Part shown: one piece after another, positions 1 to 7,968 of the stretch
Layout of the letters: every line of letters starts with the position of its first letter
How positions within the stretch are numbered: position 1 is the first letter of the stretch
Assembly: GCF_000564855.1 (NCBI RefSeq)
Contig: NZ_AYXG01000220.1
Location: 1-43,920, forward strand
Source of the DNA: Actinokineospora spheciospongiae
GTDB lineage: Bacteria; Actinomycetota; Actinomycetes; Mycobacteriales; Pseudonocardiaceae
Direction: 5' to 3'
DNA: 43,920 nt
Notes under the pieces: generated by a model
What the model saw: the letters and a program-made list of their open reading frames with translations, nothing else
What the model was told of the DNA's origin: nothing
Database searches by the model: none
Program-made: the position numbers and the translations under genes

Positions 1-6
1 CCGCGG

Positions 7-801
7 TCAGCCGCCCCGGGGTTCGCCCGCGCGCACGCTCCAGCGCCCGCCGGTGCGCGTGAGGCGGATCGGGTGGTCGAAGCACGTGCTGACCCGGTCG
101 CTGGTCAGCACCTCGTCGGCGGGTCCGGCGGCCAGGCAGCGCCCCCCGCGCAGCAGCAGGACGTGCGTGGTGCCGGGTGGGAGTTCTTCGAGGTGGTGGG
201 TGACCAGCACCGACGCCAGGTCCGGCAGGGTGGTCTGCAACAGGTCGACCCGTTCGAGGAACTGCTCGCGGCCCGCGACGTCGAGGCCGGTGGCGGGTTC
301 GTCGAGCAGCAGCAGGCGCGGGCTGGGCATGAGGGCCCGCGCGATCAGCGCCCGACCCCGTTCGCCCTGCGACAGGGTGGGCCACTGCGCTTGGCGGCGC
401 TCCCCCAGCCCGAGCAGGTCGATGAGCCGGTGGGCCAGGGCGACCTGCTCGGCGGTCGGACCCCACCGGGGAACCCACTCGGCGGTGTTGGTCAACCCGG
501 TGAGGACGACCTCCCACAGCGCCAGCGGTGACCTCGGGGCGTGCCGCGGGTCGACGTGGCCGACGTAAGAGCGCAGCTCGCGCATGTCCACCCGGCCCAG
601 CCGGTGGCCCAGCACCTCCACCACACCCCGGGTGGGGTGGGCGAACGCGCCGAGGAGGCTGAGCAGCGTGCTCTTGCCCGCGCCGTTGGCACCGAGCAGC
701 GCCCAGTGCTCGCCCGCCCGGACCGTCAGGGACACCCCGCGCAGGATCGGGTTGCCCTCGCGGACGAAGTCGACGCCCTCGACGCGCAGGACCGGTGTCA
801 C
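7..801 (-). CDS. ABC transporter ATP-binding protein
   Basis: A stand-alone ABC ATPase of 264 residues, expected to hydrolyse ATP on the cytoplasmic face for a partner permease not visible here. All core motifs are present: Walker [10 protein letters not shown] near residue 38, signature [15 protein letters not shown], Walker [13 protein letters not shown], and the switch His in VTHH. The GTG start (799-801) overlaps the leuA stop codon as GTGA, so translation is probably coupled to leuA and the start is well supported. The same frame stays open far upstream inside leuA, but that part is antisense-like low-complexity sequence and is not coding. The family resembles YlmA/ModF-like single ATPases in actinomycetes. 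The substrate cannot be told, and coupling to leucine synthesis is only positional. Confidence 0.9.
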   Translation of the reverse strand: MTPVLRVEGVDFVREGNPILRGVSLTVRAGEHWALLGANGAGKSTLLSLLGAFAHPTRGVVEVLGHRLGRVDMRELRSYVGHVDPRHAPRSPLALWEVVLTGLTNTAEWVPRWGPTAEQVALAHRLIDLLGLGERRQAQWPTLSQGERGRALIARALMPSPRLLLLDEPATGLDVAGREQFLERVDLLQTTLPDLASVLVTHHLEELPPGTTHVLLLRGGRCLAAGPADEVLTSDRVSTCFDHPIRLTRTGGRWSVRAGEPRGG

Positions 802-2549
802 GACGCGGCCCGGTTGACCGCGGCCAGCACGGCGTTGACGGAGGCGGTGAGGACCGAGGTGTCCCGGCCCGCGCCCCAACGCGCGACCCCGCCCACCCGG
901 CACTCGGCGTAGGCGACGGCGTCGCCGCCGGTGGAGTGCTCGGTGCAGCCGAGGACGTCCACCTCGATGCCTGCGGCACCCAGCGCGTCGGTGAGGGCCG
1001 ACAGCGGGCTGCTTCCCATTCCTCCGCAGGACAACCGCTGTTCCCCGGTGTGCAGGGTGCCGGTGAACCGGTGCTCGCCGGGTGCGGTTTCGGTGGTGCT
1101 CCAGGATTCCAGCGTGGTCGGGCCGTCCTGGGCGGGTGCGATGTAGGTGGTGCGGAACAGTTCCCACAGCTCCTTGTCGGACAGTTCCCGCCCGGTGGTG
1201 TCGGTGACGCGCTGCACCGCGCGGGAGAAGTCCGGGCGCAGCGCGTGCGGCAGGTCGAGCCCGTGGTGGGTGAGCAGCAGGTGGGCGATCCCTCCCTTGC
1301 CCGACTGGGAGTTGATCCGGATGACCTCCTCGTAGGTGCGGCCGATGTCGGCCGGGTCGATGGGCAGGTACGGCACCGCCCACGGCGCCTCGCCCGGGTC
1401 GACGCCCAGGGCAGCGGCCCGCTCGGCGTGGTGGGCCATGCCCTTGGCGATCGCGTCCTGGTGGGTGCCGGAGAAGGCCGTGTGCACCAGGCTGCCCGCG
1501 TAGGGGTGTCGCTGGTGCACGGGCAGCCGGTTGCAGTGCTCGACCACCTCGCGCACCGCGTCGAGGTCGGAGAAGTCGACCATCGGGTTCACCCCCTGCG
1601 CGTACAGGTTCAGCGCCAGGGTCACCAGGTCGACGTTGCCGGTCCGCTCGCCGTTGCCGAACAGGCAGCCCTCCACCCGCTGCGCGCCCGCCAGCACGGC
1701 CAGTTCGGCGCAGGCGACGCCGGTGCCGCGGTCGTTGTGCGGGTGCACCGACAGGATCACCGATCCGCGCCTGCCCAGGTGCCGGTGCGTGTACTCGACC
1801 TGGTCGGCGTACACGTTGGGCGAGGCGATCTCCACCGTGGCGGGCAGGTTGTGGATGACCGGCCGGTCCGGGCTCGCGTCCCACAGCTCGGTCAGGCCGT
1901 TGCACACCTCCAGGACGAAGTCCGGTTCGGTGAGGTTGAAGACCTCCGGGGAGAACTCGAACCGGGTGTCGGCGCGGGGCCGCTCCTCGGCCCGCCGCAG
2001 CAGGTGGGTGGCGGCGTCGCTGATGAGCGCGTGCACCTCGGTGCGGGAACGCCCGAGGACCACGTCCCGCCACACCGGGGCGGTGGCGGTGTAGAGGTGG
2101 ACGACGGCACGCGGCAGGCCCTCGATCGAGGCGATGGTGCGGTCGATCAGGTCGTGGCGGGCGGGGGTGAACACCGAGACGGTCACGTCGTCGGGCACCT
2201 CACCGCTGCGGGCCAGGTGGCGCACGAAGTCGAAGTCGGTCTGGCTGGCGGAGGGGTAGCCGACCTCGATCTCCTTGTAGCCCACGGCGACCAGGAGGTC
2301 GAAGAACCTGCGCTTGCGCTCGGTGTCCATCGGCTCGGCCAGCGCCTGGTTGCCGTCGCGCAGGTCCACCGGCACCCACAGCGGCGCCCGGTCGAGGGTG
2401 CGCGACGGCCAGGTCCGGTCGGTCAGCGGCAGCGCGACCCTGGCGTGGGCGGGCCGGTAGCGGTGGTGCGGCATCGCGCTCGGGCGCTGCGGGTTCCACG
2501 CGGGCGCGTCCGCCGGGGGCGTGCGGGTGGTCTCGGAGAGGGGAACCAT
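798..2549 (-). CDS. leuA: 2-isopropylmalate synthase
   Basis: LeuA condenses acetyl-CoA with 2-oxoisovalerate, the first committed step of leucine synthesis, in the cytoplasm. The 583-residue protein has the actinobacterial N-terminus ([16 protein letters not shown]), the catalytic RDGNQAL motif near residue 65, metal-binding HPHND, the glycine-rich [13 protein letters not shown] segment, and a C-terminal allosteric leucine-binding domain. Its length is normal for the actinobacterial type. The start is ATG at 2549 with a weak purine-rich stretch upstream. It lies 4 bp into the ABC ATPase gene. Upstream are a candidate leader peptide, two hairpins and a promoter shared with a divergent GntR regulator. 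Identity is secure; regulation is inferred. Confidence 0.97.
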   Translation of the reverse strand: MVPLSETTRTPPADAPAWNPQRPSAMPHHRYRPAHARVALPLTDRTWPSRTLDRAPLWVPVDLRDGNQALAEPMDTERKRRFFDLLVAVGYKEIEVGYPSASQTDFDFVRHLARSGEVPDDVTVSVFTPARHDLIDRTIASIEGLPRAVVHLYTATAPVWRDVVLGRSRTEVHALISDAATHLLRRAEERPRADTRFEFSPEVFNLTEPDFVLEVCNGLTELWDASPDRPVIHNLPATVEIASPNVYADQVEYTHRHLGRRGSVILSVHPHNDRGTGVACAELAVLAGAQRVEGCLFGNGERTGNVDLVTLALNLYAQGVNPMVDFSDLDAVREVVEHCNRLPVHQRHPYAGSLVHTAFSGTHQDAIAKGMAHHAERAAALGVDPGEAPWAVPYLPIDPADIGRTYEEVIRINSQSGKGGIAHLLLTHHGLDLPHALRPDFSRAVQRVTDTTGRELSDKELWELFRTTYIAPAQDGPTTLESWSTTETAPGEHRFTGTLHTGEQRLSCGGMGSSPLSALTDALGAAGIEVDVLGCTEHSTGGDAVAYAECRVGGVARWGAGRDTSVLTASVNAVLAAVNRAAS

Positions 2550-2570
2550 GGTTGGGGAAGCTCTTCCACT

Positions 2571-2642
2571 CGGTCATCCGTCGGTGACCGGCGCAGCCCG
2601 ACACCCGCTGCGGGGAGCCGGTCGGATCAGGCCCCGCAGCGG
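2571..2642 (-). promoter_or_regulatory. leuA leader hairpins (possible attenuator)
   Basis: In the leuA 5' leader, a perfect 11-bp stem is formed by 2632-2642 and 2605-2615, with a 16-nt loop. A second 6-bp stem, CGGTCA/TGACCG, is at 2571-2590. The first stem begins inside the leader peptide frame, so ribosome position could decide whether it forms. There is no U-run after it, so it may act on translation or as a pseudoknot rather than as a classic terminator. Confidence 0.4.
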
Positions 2643-2671
2643 CGGTGAAGGAGGAACCCCCGTGGCGACAT
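2627..2671 (-). CDS. Candidate leuA leader peptide (14 aa)
   Basis: A short open frame reads MSPRGFLLHRRCGA between the predicted leuA promoter and leuA. It has two adjacent leucine codons, CTC and CTT; CTT is rare in such GC-rich DNA. The -10 hexamer TACGGT lies 6 bases before the ATG, so translation would begin at or near the first transcribed base without a Shine-Dalgarno site. The last codons (CGC TGC GGG G) form the left arm of an 11-bp hairpin. Leucine-codon leader peptides before leuA are known in actinobacteria. Only two Leu codons are present, so this call is moderate. Confidence 0.45.
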   Translation of the reverse strand: MSPRGFLLHRRCGA

Positions 2672-2677
2672 GCGGGT

Positions 2678-2719
2678 ACCGTAACCACAACCGCACTCCT
2701 CAGACAAGCTGACAAGTTG
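2678..2719. promoter_or_regulatory. leuA promoter overlapped by GntR-like operator
   Basis: On the minus strand a -35 TTGTCT (2702-2707) and -10 TACGGT (2678-2683) are 18 bp apart and point to leuA. Overlapping the -35 is a 15-bp imperfect palindrome at 2705-2719, CAAGCTGACAAGTTG, with symmetry CAAnnTGnCAnnTTG. It sits 13 bp before the start of the divergent GntR gene. Its place suggests that the GntR protein represses itself and perhaps leuA. Confidence 0.5.
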
Positions 2720-2731
2720 GAGACGTACGCC

Positions 2732-3421
2732 ATGCCCCTGGGTTCCCTCCGACCGTCCCCCCTGGTGGAGCAGGCCGCCGAACGGCTCCGCGAGCAGATC
2801 ACCGACGGCACCTGGGACATCGGCACGAAGCTGCCCGGTGAGACGACGTTGGCCAAGACCCTCGGGGTGGGCCGGTCGACCGTCCGCGAGGCCATCCGCG
2901 CACTGGCGGGCGCCGGGCTCGTGCAGGCGCGGCAGGGCGCGGGCGTGTTCGTCGTCGCGACCCGGTCGGAGCAGGACTGGTCGATCCGGTTGCGCCAGGC
3001 GGCGATCACCGACGTCTACGAGGTGCGCGTGCTGGTGGAGGTCGCGGCGGCGGAGCTGGCCGCCCGCCGCCGCACCGACGACGACCTCGCCGCCATCGAC
3101 GCGGCCCTGGCCGGGCGCCGCGCCGCAGCGGGCGGGACCACCGCCGAGTTCGTCGAGGCCGACACCGCCCTGCACGCGGCCGTCGTCGCCGCCGCGCACA
3201 ACCCCGTGCTGACCGGCCTGTTCACCGAGTTCCTGCCCGTGTTGCAGCGCGGCCTGGTCGACCTGGTGGACCTGCTCGACCTGCGCGCGGACGACCCGAA
3301 CCACGGGGACGCGGGCCACGCGGAGCTGGTGGCCGCCATCGCCAGGGGCGACGCCGAGGCGGCCGGACGCGCCCTGCGGGACGAGCTGGAGCAGACCCTC
3401 GCCCAGCTCCACGCCCGGTGA
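2732..3421 (+). CDS. GntR/FadR-family transcriptional regulator
   Basis: A 229-residue regulator. Residues 8-75 form the GntR winged helix: PGETTLAKTLGVGRSTVREA is the recognition region and QARQGAGVFV the wing. The rest is an all-helical FCD ligand-binding domain (YEVRVLVEVAAAELAARR, then HAAVVAAAHNPVL), which in this subfamily binds a metal and small organic acids. The ATG at 2732 has a GGAGA site 8 bases upstream and is preferred over the in-frame upstream ATG at 2645, which has no clear ribosome site and would run through the promoter region. It is divergent from leuA and next to a palindrome that fits a FadR-type operator. The ligand is unknown; a branched-chain or 2-keto acid would fit the neighbourhood but is a guess. 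Confidence 0.88.
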   Translation: MPLGSLRPSPLVEQAAERLREQITDGTWDIGTKLPGETTLAKTLGVGRSTVREAIRALAGAGLVQARQGAGVFVVATRSEQDWSIRLRQAAITDVYEVRVLVEVAAAELAARRRTDDDLAAIDAALAGRRAAAGGTTAEFVEADTALHAAVVAAAHNPVLTGLFTEFLPVLQRGLVDLVDLLDLRADDPNHGDAGHAELVAAIARGDAEAAGRALRDELEQTLAQLHAR

Positions 3422-3512
3422 TCGACCACCCCTCGGGACTGTTCATCTCCCGTTCACGTCCGCGATGTCGCATGGACAGCCGAAGCGGGCAGGTCACCAC
3501 CAGGAGGTTCAC

Positions 3513-3734
3513 ATGAGCGCATCGCATTCCATGGACGACCTTGCCGAGCAGGTCAGCACGCAGCTGCACCAGATGGAGGCCCGCCTGGTCGACGACTACG
3601 GCCCGGCCCGCGAAGCCGACATCCACGCCGCCGTGCAGGAGGAGCACGACCGCTTCCGGGAGGCCAAGGTGACCACCTTCGTGCCCATCCTGATCGAGCG
3701 CCACGTCCGGTCCCGGCTCGGCCGGACCGCCTGA
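3513..3734 (+). CDS. Small three-helix-bundle dimerization-domain protein
   Basis: A 73-residue protein with a strong AGGAGG site 5 bases before the ATG. It matches the small helical domain found at the N-terminus of many actinobacterial low-molecular-weight phosphatase/arsenate-reductase proteins, whose hallmark is a C-terminal 'F-x-P-[VI]-L-x-E-R' helix followed by R-x-R-L. Here that reads FVPILIERHVRSRL. The domain is thought to mediate dimerization. Here it stands alone, with no phosphatase domain after it, and is followed directly by a long terminator. It is a single-gene transcript with no known partner in the window. Function is unassigned. Confidence 0.75.
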   Translation: MSASHSMDDLAEQVSTQLHQMEARLVDDYGPAREADIHAAVQEEHDRFREAKVTTFVPILIERHVRSRLGRTA

Positions 3735-3739
3735 CCGAA

Positions 3740-3789
3740 GCCGGAACCGGGCTGGGCGCGCCCTCAGGTGCGCCCAGCCCGGTTCCGGC
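3740..3789. terminator. Bidirectional terminator, 20-bp stem
   Basis: A perfect 20-bp inverted repeat (arms 3740-3759 and 3770-3789) with a 10-nt loop lies 6 bases after the small helical gene (plus) and 12 bases beyond the surE stop (minus). It can serve both convergent genes. No T-run follows, which is usual in actinomycetes. Confidence 0.85.
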
Positions 3790-3800
3790 AGGAGCCGGTC

Positions 3801-4568
3801 TCAGCCCGGGAGTTCGCCGTCCATCAGGGCGTCGTCCTCGTGGACCGAGCGCAGCGCGGTCACCGTCACGTGCCCGCGGCCGAGCAGGTCGGCGTCGGTG
3901 CCGGGTTCGAGGTCGCCGTCCACCACGACGTTGCCGACCTCGATCGTGCCGTCGTCGACCTGCGTGACCTTGCTGCGCACCCGACCGTAGGAGGCCAGCC
4001 GGGCCCACCGGGCGGGCAGGAGGCGGTCGGCGGGCACGTCCGGCACGTTCACGTTCAGCACGGCCCCCACCTCCAGCGAGGCCAGCAGCGGCAGCAGACC
4101 GGCCACGACCGACGCCGCGGTGCCCCAGTTCGGCGGGGCGGTCGGGTCGAGCGGCACGTCCAGGGAGACGGCGAGCGCGCGGGCGCCGTTGATGGAACCG
4201 GTCAGCGCCGCCCCCACGGTGCCGGAGTGCAGCACCGCGCGGCCGATGTTGGCGCCCCGGTTGATCCCGGAGAGCACCAGGTCCGGCCGGTCGCCGAAGC
4301 CGCCGTGGCAGGCGGTGAGGGCGATCAGGCCGGGGTGCGCGGCCACCGCGTACGCGGGTGCGCCGGGGAGCCCGTCGAGGGTCCGGCGCTCGACCGCAAA
4401 GGTGCGGTCGTCCGTGGCCGCGGTGAGCCCCGCGCTGGTGCCGCTGGCCTCCGCGGCGGGCGCGGCCACGAGGGTGGTCCAGCCGAGGTCCACCGCGCAC
4501 CGCGCCAGCGCCAGGAGACCGGGTGAGTCGATGCCGTCGTCGTTGGTCACGAGCACTCGGGGAGACAT
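3801..4568 (-). CDS. surE: 5'/3'-nucleotidase SurE
   Basis: SurE is a metal-dependent phosphatase acting on nucleoside monophosphates and polyphosphate, linked to stationary-phase survival. The 255-residue protein starts with RVLVTNDDGI, giving the two metal-binding Asp (10 and 11). It then has SGTSAGLT with the conserved Ser near 43, and SGINRGANIGRAVLHSGTVGAA, the second metal-binding and active-site loop. Length is normal. ATG at 4568 lies 10 bp after the stop of the upstream sugar-kinase gene, so the two form one operon. No isoaspartyl methyltransferase (the Gram-negative neighbour) is present. Confidence 0.95.
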   Translation of the reverse strand: MSPRVLVTNDDGIDSPGLLALARCAVDLGWTTLVAAPAAEASGTSAGLTAATDDRTFAVERRTLDGLPGAPAYAVAAHPGLIALTACHGGFGDRPDLVLSGINRGANIGRAVLHSGTVGAALTGSINGARALAVSLDVPLDPTAPPNWGTAASVVAGLLPLLASLEVGAVLNVNVPDVPADRLLPARWARLASYGRVRSKVTQVDDGTIEVGNVVVDGDLEPGTDADLLGRGHVTVTALRSVHEDDALMDGELPG

Positions 4569-4578
4569 GTCGTAGGTG

Positions 4579-5508
4579 CTACCCCACCCGCGCGATCTCT
4601 ACCCGTTCCACCAGCGACCGGACCGCGTCGCCGCTGCCGCTGCCCAGGCCGTGGCGGGTGATGTTGAGGGCGCCCGCCGCAGCGCCGAGCCGCAGCGCCG
4701 CCTCCAGGTCCGCGCCCTGGGCGAAGGCGGCGGCCAGCCCCGCCGTCATCGAGTCGCCGCCGCCGCGGGTGTCCACCGGGTCCAGCGCGGGGGCGGTGAC
4801 GAGCAGTTCGTCGTCGGCGGTCACCGCCAGCGTCGGTTCCGCGGCCCGCGACACCACGACCAGTTCGACCCCGGAGGCCACCAGCTCGCGCGCCGCGCCG
4901 GTCAGGTCCGCGAGGTCGTCGGACTTGGCCCGGCCGTCCTCGATCAGCTCCTCGTGGCTGACCTTCACCACCGCGGGCGTGCCCTCCAGCGCCGCCGCCA
5001 GCCGCGCGCCCGCGAGGTCGACGACCACCCGGCAGCCGTTGCGCCCGAGGTCGGACGCCAGCCGCTCGTAGACCGACACCGGGACGACCTCCTCGGTGGC
5101 GACGTCGACCGAGCCGCCGAGCACGGCGACCCCGGCCGCCAGCCCCGCCACCACGGCGAGTTCGTACAGGTCGTCGACCTCGTGCCGGGTGAGCCGCCCG
5201 GGGTACTGCTCCACCAGTTCCTCGCGCTCGTCCTCGCGCCGGTCGTGGATGTAGGCGCCATTGCGCGCGGCCACCTGCCGGGAGCGCACCTCCAGGTCGG
5301 GGGCGGTCAGCAGGTGCCCCAGCACCGAGCCGGTCTCCCCGCCCAGCGCGCAGCAGAACACCACCGGCGACCCCAGCGCGGTGATCATCCGCGCCTGCCA
5401 GTACCCCTGCCCGCCCGCGTGCAGGTGCAGGTCCGGTCCACCGTCGAGGTCCTCCACCGTCACCGTGAGCTGCGGCGACGGCGCGAACACGCACACCTGG
5501 TTGTCCAT
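4579..5508 (-). CDS. PfkB-family carbohydrate kinase
   Basis: A 309-residue ribokinase-like kinase, closest in layout to the 1-phosphofructokinase/tagatose-6-phosphate kinase branch. The N-terminal glycine pair (LHAGGQGYWQARMI, where the family has a GGKG/N-type sugar loop) and the C-terminal signature DTRGGGDSMTAG at about 246-257 are present; Asp 252 would be the catalytic base. The usual GAGD has become GGGD. The substrate cannot be assigned. The ATG at 5508 is 7 bases after a TATTAG -10 hexamer with no ribosome site, pointing to a leaderless message. It is first in an operon with surE, which suggests sugar-phosphate or nucleotide salvage. Confidence 0.88.
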   Translation of the reverse strand: MDNQVCVFAPSPQLTVTVEDLDGGPDLHLHAGGQGYWQARMITALGSPVVFCCALGGETGSVLGHLLTAPDLEVRSRQVAARNGAYIHDRREDEREELVEQYPGRLTRHEVDDLYELAVVAGLAAGVAVLGGSVDVATEEVVPVSVYERLASDLGRNGCRVVVDLAGARLAAALEGTPAVVKVSHEELIEDGRAKSDDLADLTGAARELVASGVELVVVSRAAEPTLAVTADDELLVTAPALDPVDTRGGGDSMTAGLAAAFAQGADLEAALRLGAAAGALNITRHGLGSGSGDAVRSLVERVEIARVG

Positions 5509-5515
5509 GATCGGA

Positions 5516-5521
5516 CTAATA
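5516..5521 (-). promoter_or_regulatory. Leaderless -10 element of the pfkB-surE operon
   Basis: TATTAG on the minus strand ends 7 bases before the kinase ATG, in a locally AT-richer stretch. No good -35 is visible. Spacing matches the leaderless arrangement seen at several other genes here. Confidence 0.45.
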
Positions 5522-5585
5522 CCCCGAATCGCCCAAAACTAGTCGCGGCGCCGGGGACCCGGCCACCGCGAGCTGACCACGGGGA

Positions 5586-6785
5586 TCACCCCGAGCCCAG
5601 CGCGATGGTCAGCTCCAGGACCGTCCTGGGGTCGTCGAGGCGGGAGCCGTACAGCTCGCGGAGCTGCCCCATGCGGTAGCGGACGGTCTGCGGGTGCACG
5701 AACAGTTCGGCGGCGATCTCCTCGCGCCGCCCGTGGTGCAGCAGCCAGGAGCGCAGGGTTTCCTCCAGCTTGGCCCGCTGCGGGGCGCGCAGGCCGTCGA
5801 GCGGGGCGAGGACCTGGGCGCGCAGGTCGTCGAGGGCGTCGGCGTCGGAGCGCAGGACGAGGTCGGCCAGGCACTGCTCGGTGTCCACGGTGGTCTCGGG
5901 CGTGGGGCGCAGGTCGAGCCGGGCGGCCCGCTGGGCGCGCAGGTAGGAGGCGCGCACCCCGGTCCACGGCCGGGCCGGGCCGAGGACGGCGCCCAGCCCC
6001 GCGAGGCCCGCCACCAGCGGACCGCGGAACGGGCCCTCGGCGTCGGGCACCAGGAGCACCGCCGTCCGGCCGTCGGGCAGGTCCAGGGCGCCCTCGAAGG
6101 TTTGCAGGGTGCGCGGGTCGAGGCGGGGCAGTACCCCGCGGGCGCGGGCCTCGGGGATGATCACCGCGGTCAGCGAGCGCGGCGGCTCCCAACCCGCCCG
6201 GTCCGCCGCGACCGCCAGCTCGTCCGGGCCGCTGCCGGTGAGCAGGCCGTACGCCAGGCGGTCGAGGTACTGCTGCCGGGCGCGGCCCGTGGTGGCCAAC
6301 CCGTCGGCGTGGCCCGCCACGCTGATGGCGGAGAGCTGGTCGATGTAGGCGAAGAGGAGTCCGGCGAACCGGGCCATCCCGCCTGGTGAGAGGTCGCCGG
6401 AGGTGGCGATGGTGCTCAGCTCGCGCCAGGCGATCCGGGCGCCGACGCGGTAGGCGGCCTGCAACGCGTCCATCGACCGGCCGCTGCGGGCCTCGCCGAC
6501 GCCGAGTTCGTAGGCACCGTCGAGCGAGGGCACCATGGGGGTGCTGGCCGCCGCTCCCCCGGCGCCCGAGGTCAGCTCCAGGAAGCCGCCGAGGGCCAGC
6601 CGCACGGCCGTTTCGAGCTTGCGACCGGTGCCGCCGGTGAAGACCTCGGTGTAGGCGGGCACCTCGGCCACGATCGCCGCAACGGTGCGCTCGGCGACCG
6701 ACGGCAGCACCGACCGCATCGCCTCCGCCAAGCCCTCGGGCAGGCGGAATTGTTCTGATTCGAGTGAACTGTTCCCTGCGAACAA
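5586..6785 (-). CDS. PucR-type helix-turn-helix regulator
   Basis: A 399-residue cytoplasmic regulator. The C-terminal 45 residues are the PucR-type HTH (HGRREEIAAELFVHPQTVRYRMGQL, then the RL-D-PRTVLEL ending typical of the family), after a GGDEF-like central region and an N-terminal RsbT co-antagonist-like helical region. The chosen start is TTG at 6783-6785, because GGGGAG lies 7 bases before it. An in-frame ATG at 6719 is the conservative alternative and would remove 22 residues. It is divergent from the reductase/desaturase pair, the usual place for a PucR protein that controls a membrane-lipid desaturation operon in actinomycetes. The effector is unknown. Confidence 0.88.
   Translation of the reverse strand: MFAGNSSLESEQFRLPEGLAEAMRSVLPSVAERTVAAIVAEVPAYTEVFTGGTGRKLETAVRLALGGFLELTSGAGGAAASTPMVPSLDGAYELGVGEARSGRSMDALQAAYRVGARIAWRELSTIATSGDLSPGGMARFAGLLFAYIDQLSAISVAGHADGLATTGRARQQYLDRLAYGLLTGSGPDELAVAADRAGWEPPRSLTAVIIPEARARGVLPRLDPRTLQTFEGALDLPDGRTAVLLVPDAEGPFRGPLVAGLAGLGAVLGPARPWTGVRASYLRAQRAARLDLRPTPETTVDTEQCLADLVLRSDADALDDLRAQVLAPLDGLRAPQRAKLEETLRSWLLHHGRREEIAAELFVHPQTVRYRMGQLRELYGSRLDDPRTVLELTIALGSG
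6770..6784. promoter_or_regulatory. Candidate operator in the pucR-reductase spacer
   Basis: A 15-bp perfect inverted repeat, TGTTCCCTGCGAACA, overlaps the TTG start codon of the PucR gene and lies 68 bp before the reductase start. Its location fits autoregulation or desaturase control. No experiment or known box supports it. Confidence 0.3.
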
Positions 6786-6851
6786 GAGCTGCTCCCCGAT
6801 TCACGTCCCGGACACAGGAACTTACACCGCCGGTGCAGTCATGCTGAACCC

Positions 6852-7940
6852 ATGGCGACGACGCAGACCCCGGTTCCCCTCCGCGACACGCTGCGCGCCC
6901 GCGCACGCCGGTTGGCCCGGTTGGTCACCACGCCGCTGGTGCCCGGCGACTACTGGTCGATCCTGGACCCCCTGGGGTCGAGCACGGACCTGCGCGGACG
7001 CGTGGAGGCGGTGCTGCCGGAGACCGCCGACGCCGCCACCCTGGTCATCCGGCCCGGCCGCGGCTGGGCGGGCCACAAGGCGGGGCAGTACCTGCGCATC
7101 GGGGTCGACGTGGACGGGGTCCGGCAGTGGCGCTCGTACTCGCTGACCTCACCGCCGCGCCCGGACGGCACCGTGACGATCACGGTCAAGGCGCTGCCCG
7201 GCGGCACCGTGTCCCGGTTCCTGGTGCACCACCTCCAGGCCGGGACGGTCGTGCAGCTCGACCAGGCGGCGGGCGAGTTCACCCTGCCCGCCACCCGCCC
7301 GGCGAAGGCGCTGTTCGTGACCGCGGGCAGCGGCATCACCCCGGTCATGGGGATGCTCCGCGACGGCGCCGACCGGCTCGACGACGTGGTGCTGGTGCAC
7401 TCCGCCCCCCGGCCCGAGGACGTCATCTTCGGTGCCGAGCTGCGCGGCCTCGCCGCGCGCGGTGGCCTGCGGCTGGTCGAGCGGCACACCGACGTCGACG
7501 GCGTGCTCGACCCGGCGGAGCTGGCGGTGCTCGTCCCGGACATGACCGAGCGGGAAACCTGGGCCTGCGGTCCCAACGGGATGCTCGACGCCCTCCAGGA
7601 CGCCTACGACGCCGCGGGCAGCGGGCAGCGCCTGCACACCGAGCGGTTCCGACCGGCGCTGGTCGCCGTCGGCGACGGCGGCACCGTCACGTTCACCGGC
7701 TCGGCGGTCACCGCCGAGGCCGACGGCGCCACCTCGCTGCTCGACACCGGCGAGTCCCGCGGCGTGCTGATGCCGTCGGGCTGCCGCATGGGCATCTGCT
7801 TCGGCTGCGTCGTGCCGCTGCGCGAGGGCGCGGTGCGCGACCTGCGCGACGGGCAGGTGACCAGCGCCGTCCCCGGCGACGGCGTCCTAGTGCAGACCTG
7901 CGTGTCCGCCGCCGCGGGCCCCTGCCAGCTCGACATCTGA
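6852..7940 (+). CDS. Ferredoxin reductase with C-terminal [2Fe-2S] domain
   Basis: A 362-residue flavin oxidoreductase that passes electrons from NAD(P)H through FAD to its own iron-sulfur cluster. FAD binding is shown by RSYSLTSPP near residue 95 and the nucleotide fold by GSGITPVMGML near 162. The plant-type [2Fe-2S] domain has the ligands C311, C316, C319 and C350. The architecture and the following gene match Mycobacterium tuberculosis Rv3230c, which feeds DesA3. ATG 6852 lacks a ribosome site, but no better start is visible. There is a 28-bp gap to the desaturase, so the two are co-transcribed. Confidence 0.93.
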   Translation: MATTQTPVPLRDTLRARARRLARLVTTPLVPGDYWSILDPLGSSTDLRGRVEAVLPETADAATLVIRPGRGWAGHKAGQYLRIGVDVDGVRQWRSYSLTSPPRPDGTVTITVKALPGGTVSRFLVHHLQAGTVVQLDQAAGEFTLPATRPAKALFVTAGSGITPVMGMLRDGADRLDDVVLVHSAPRPEDVIFGAELRGLAARGGLRLVERHTDVDGVLDPAELAVLVPDMTERETWACGPNGMLDALQDAYDAAGSGQRLHTERFRPALVAVGDGGTVTFTGSAVTAEADGATSLLDTGESRGVLMPSGCRMGICFGCVVPLREGAVRDLRDGQVTSAVPGDGVLVQTCVSAAAGPCQLDI

Positions 7941-7968
7941 TCCCCACCAGCGATCCGAGGACCACAGC

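Noticed and set aside
795-2648. A 617-codon frame on the plus strand antisense to leuA
   Set aside because: It is a shadow frame in GC-rich DNA: no family, low-complexity Gly/Val/Arg protein, and leuA is unmistakable on the other strand.
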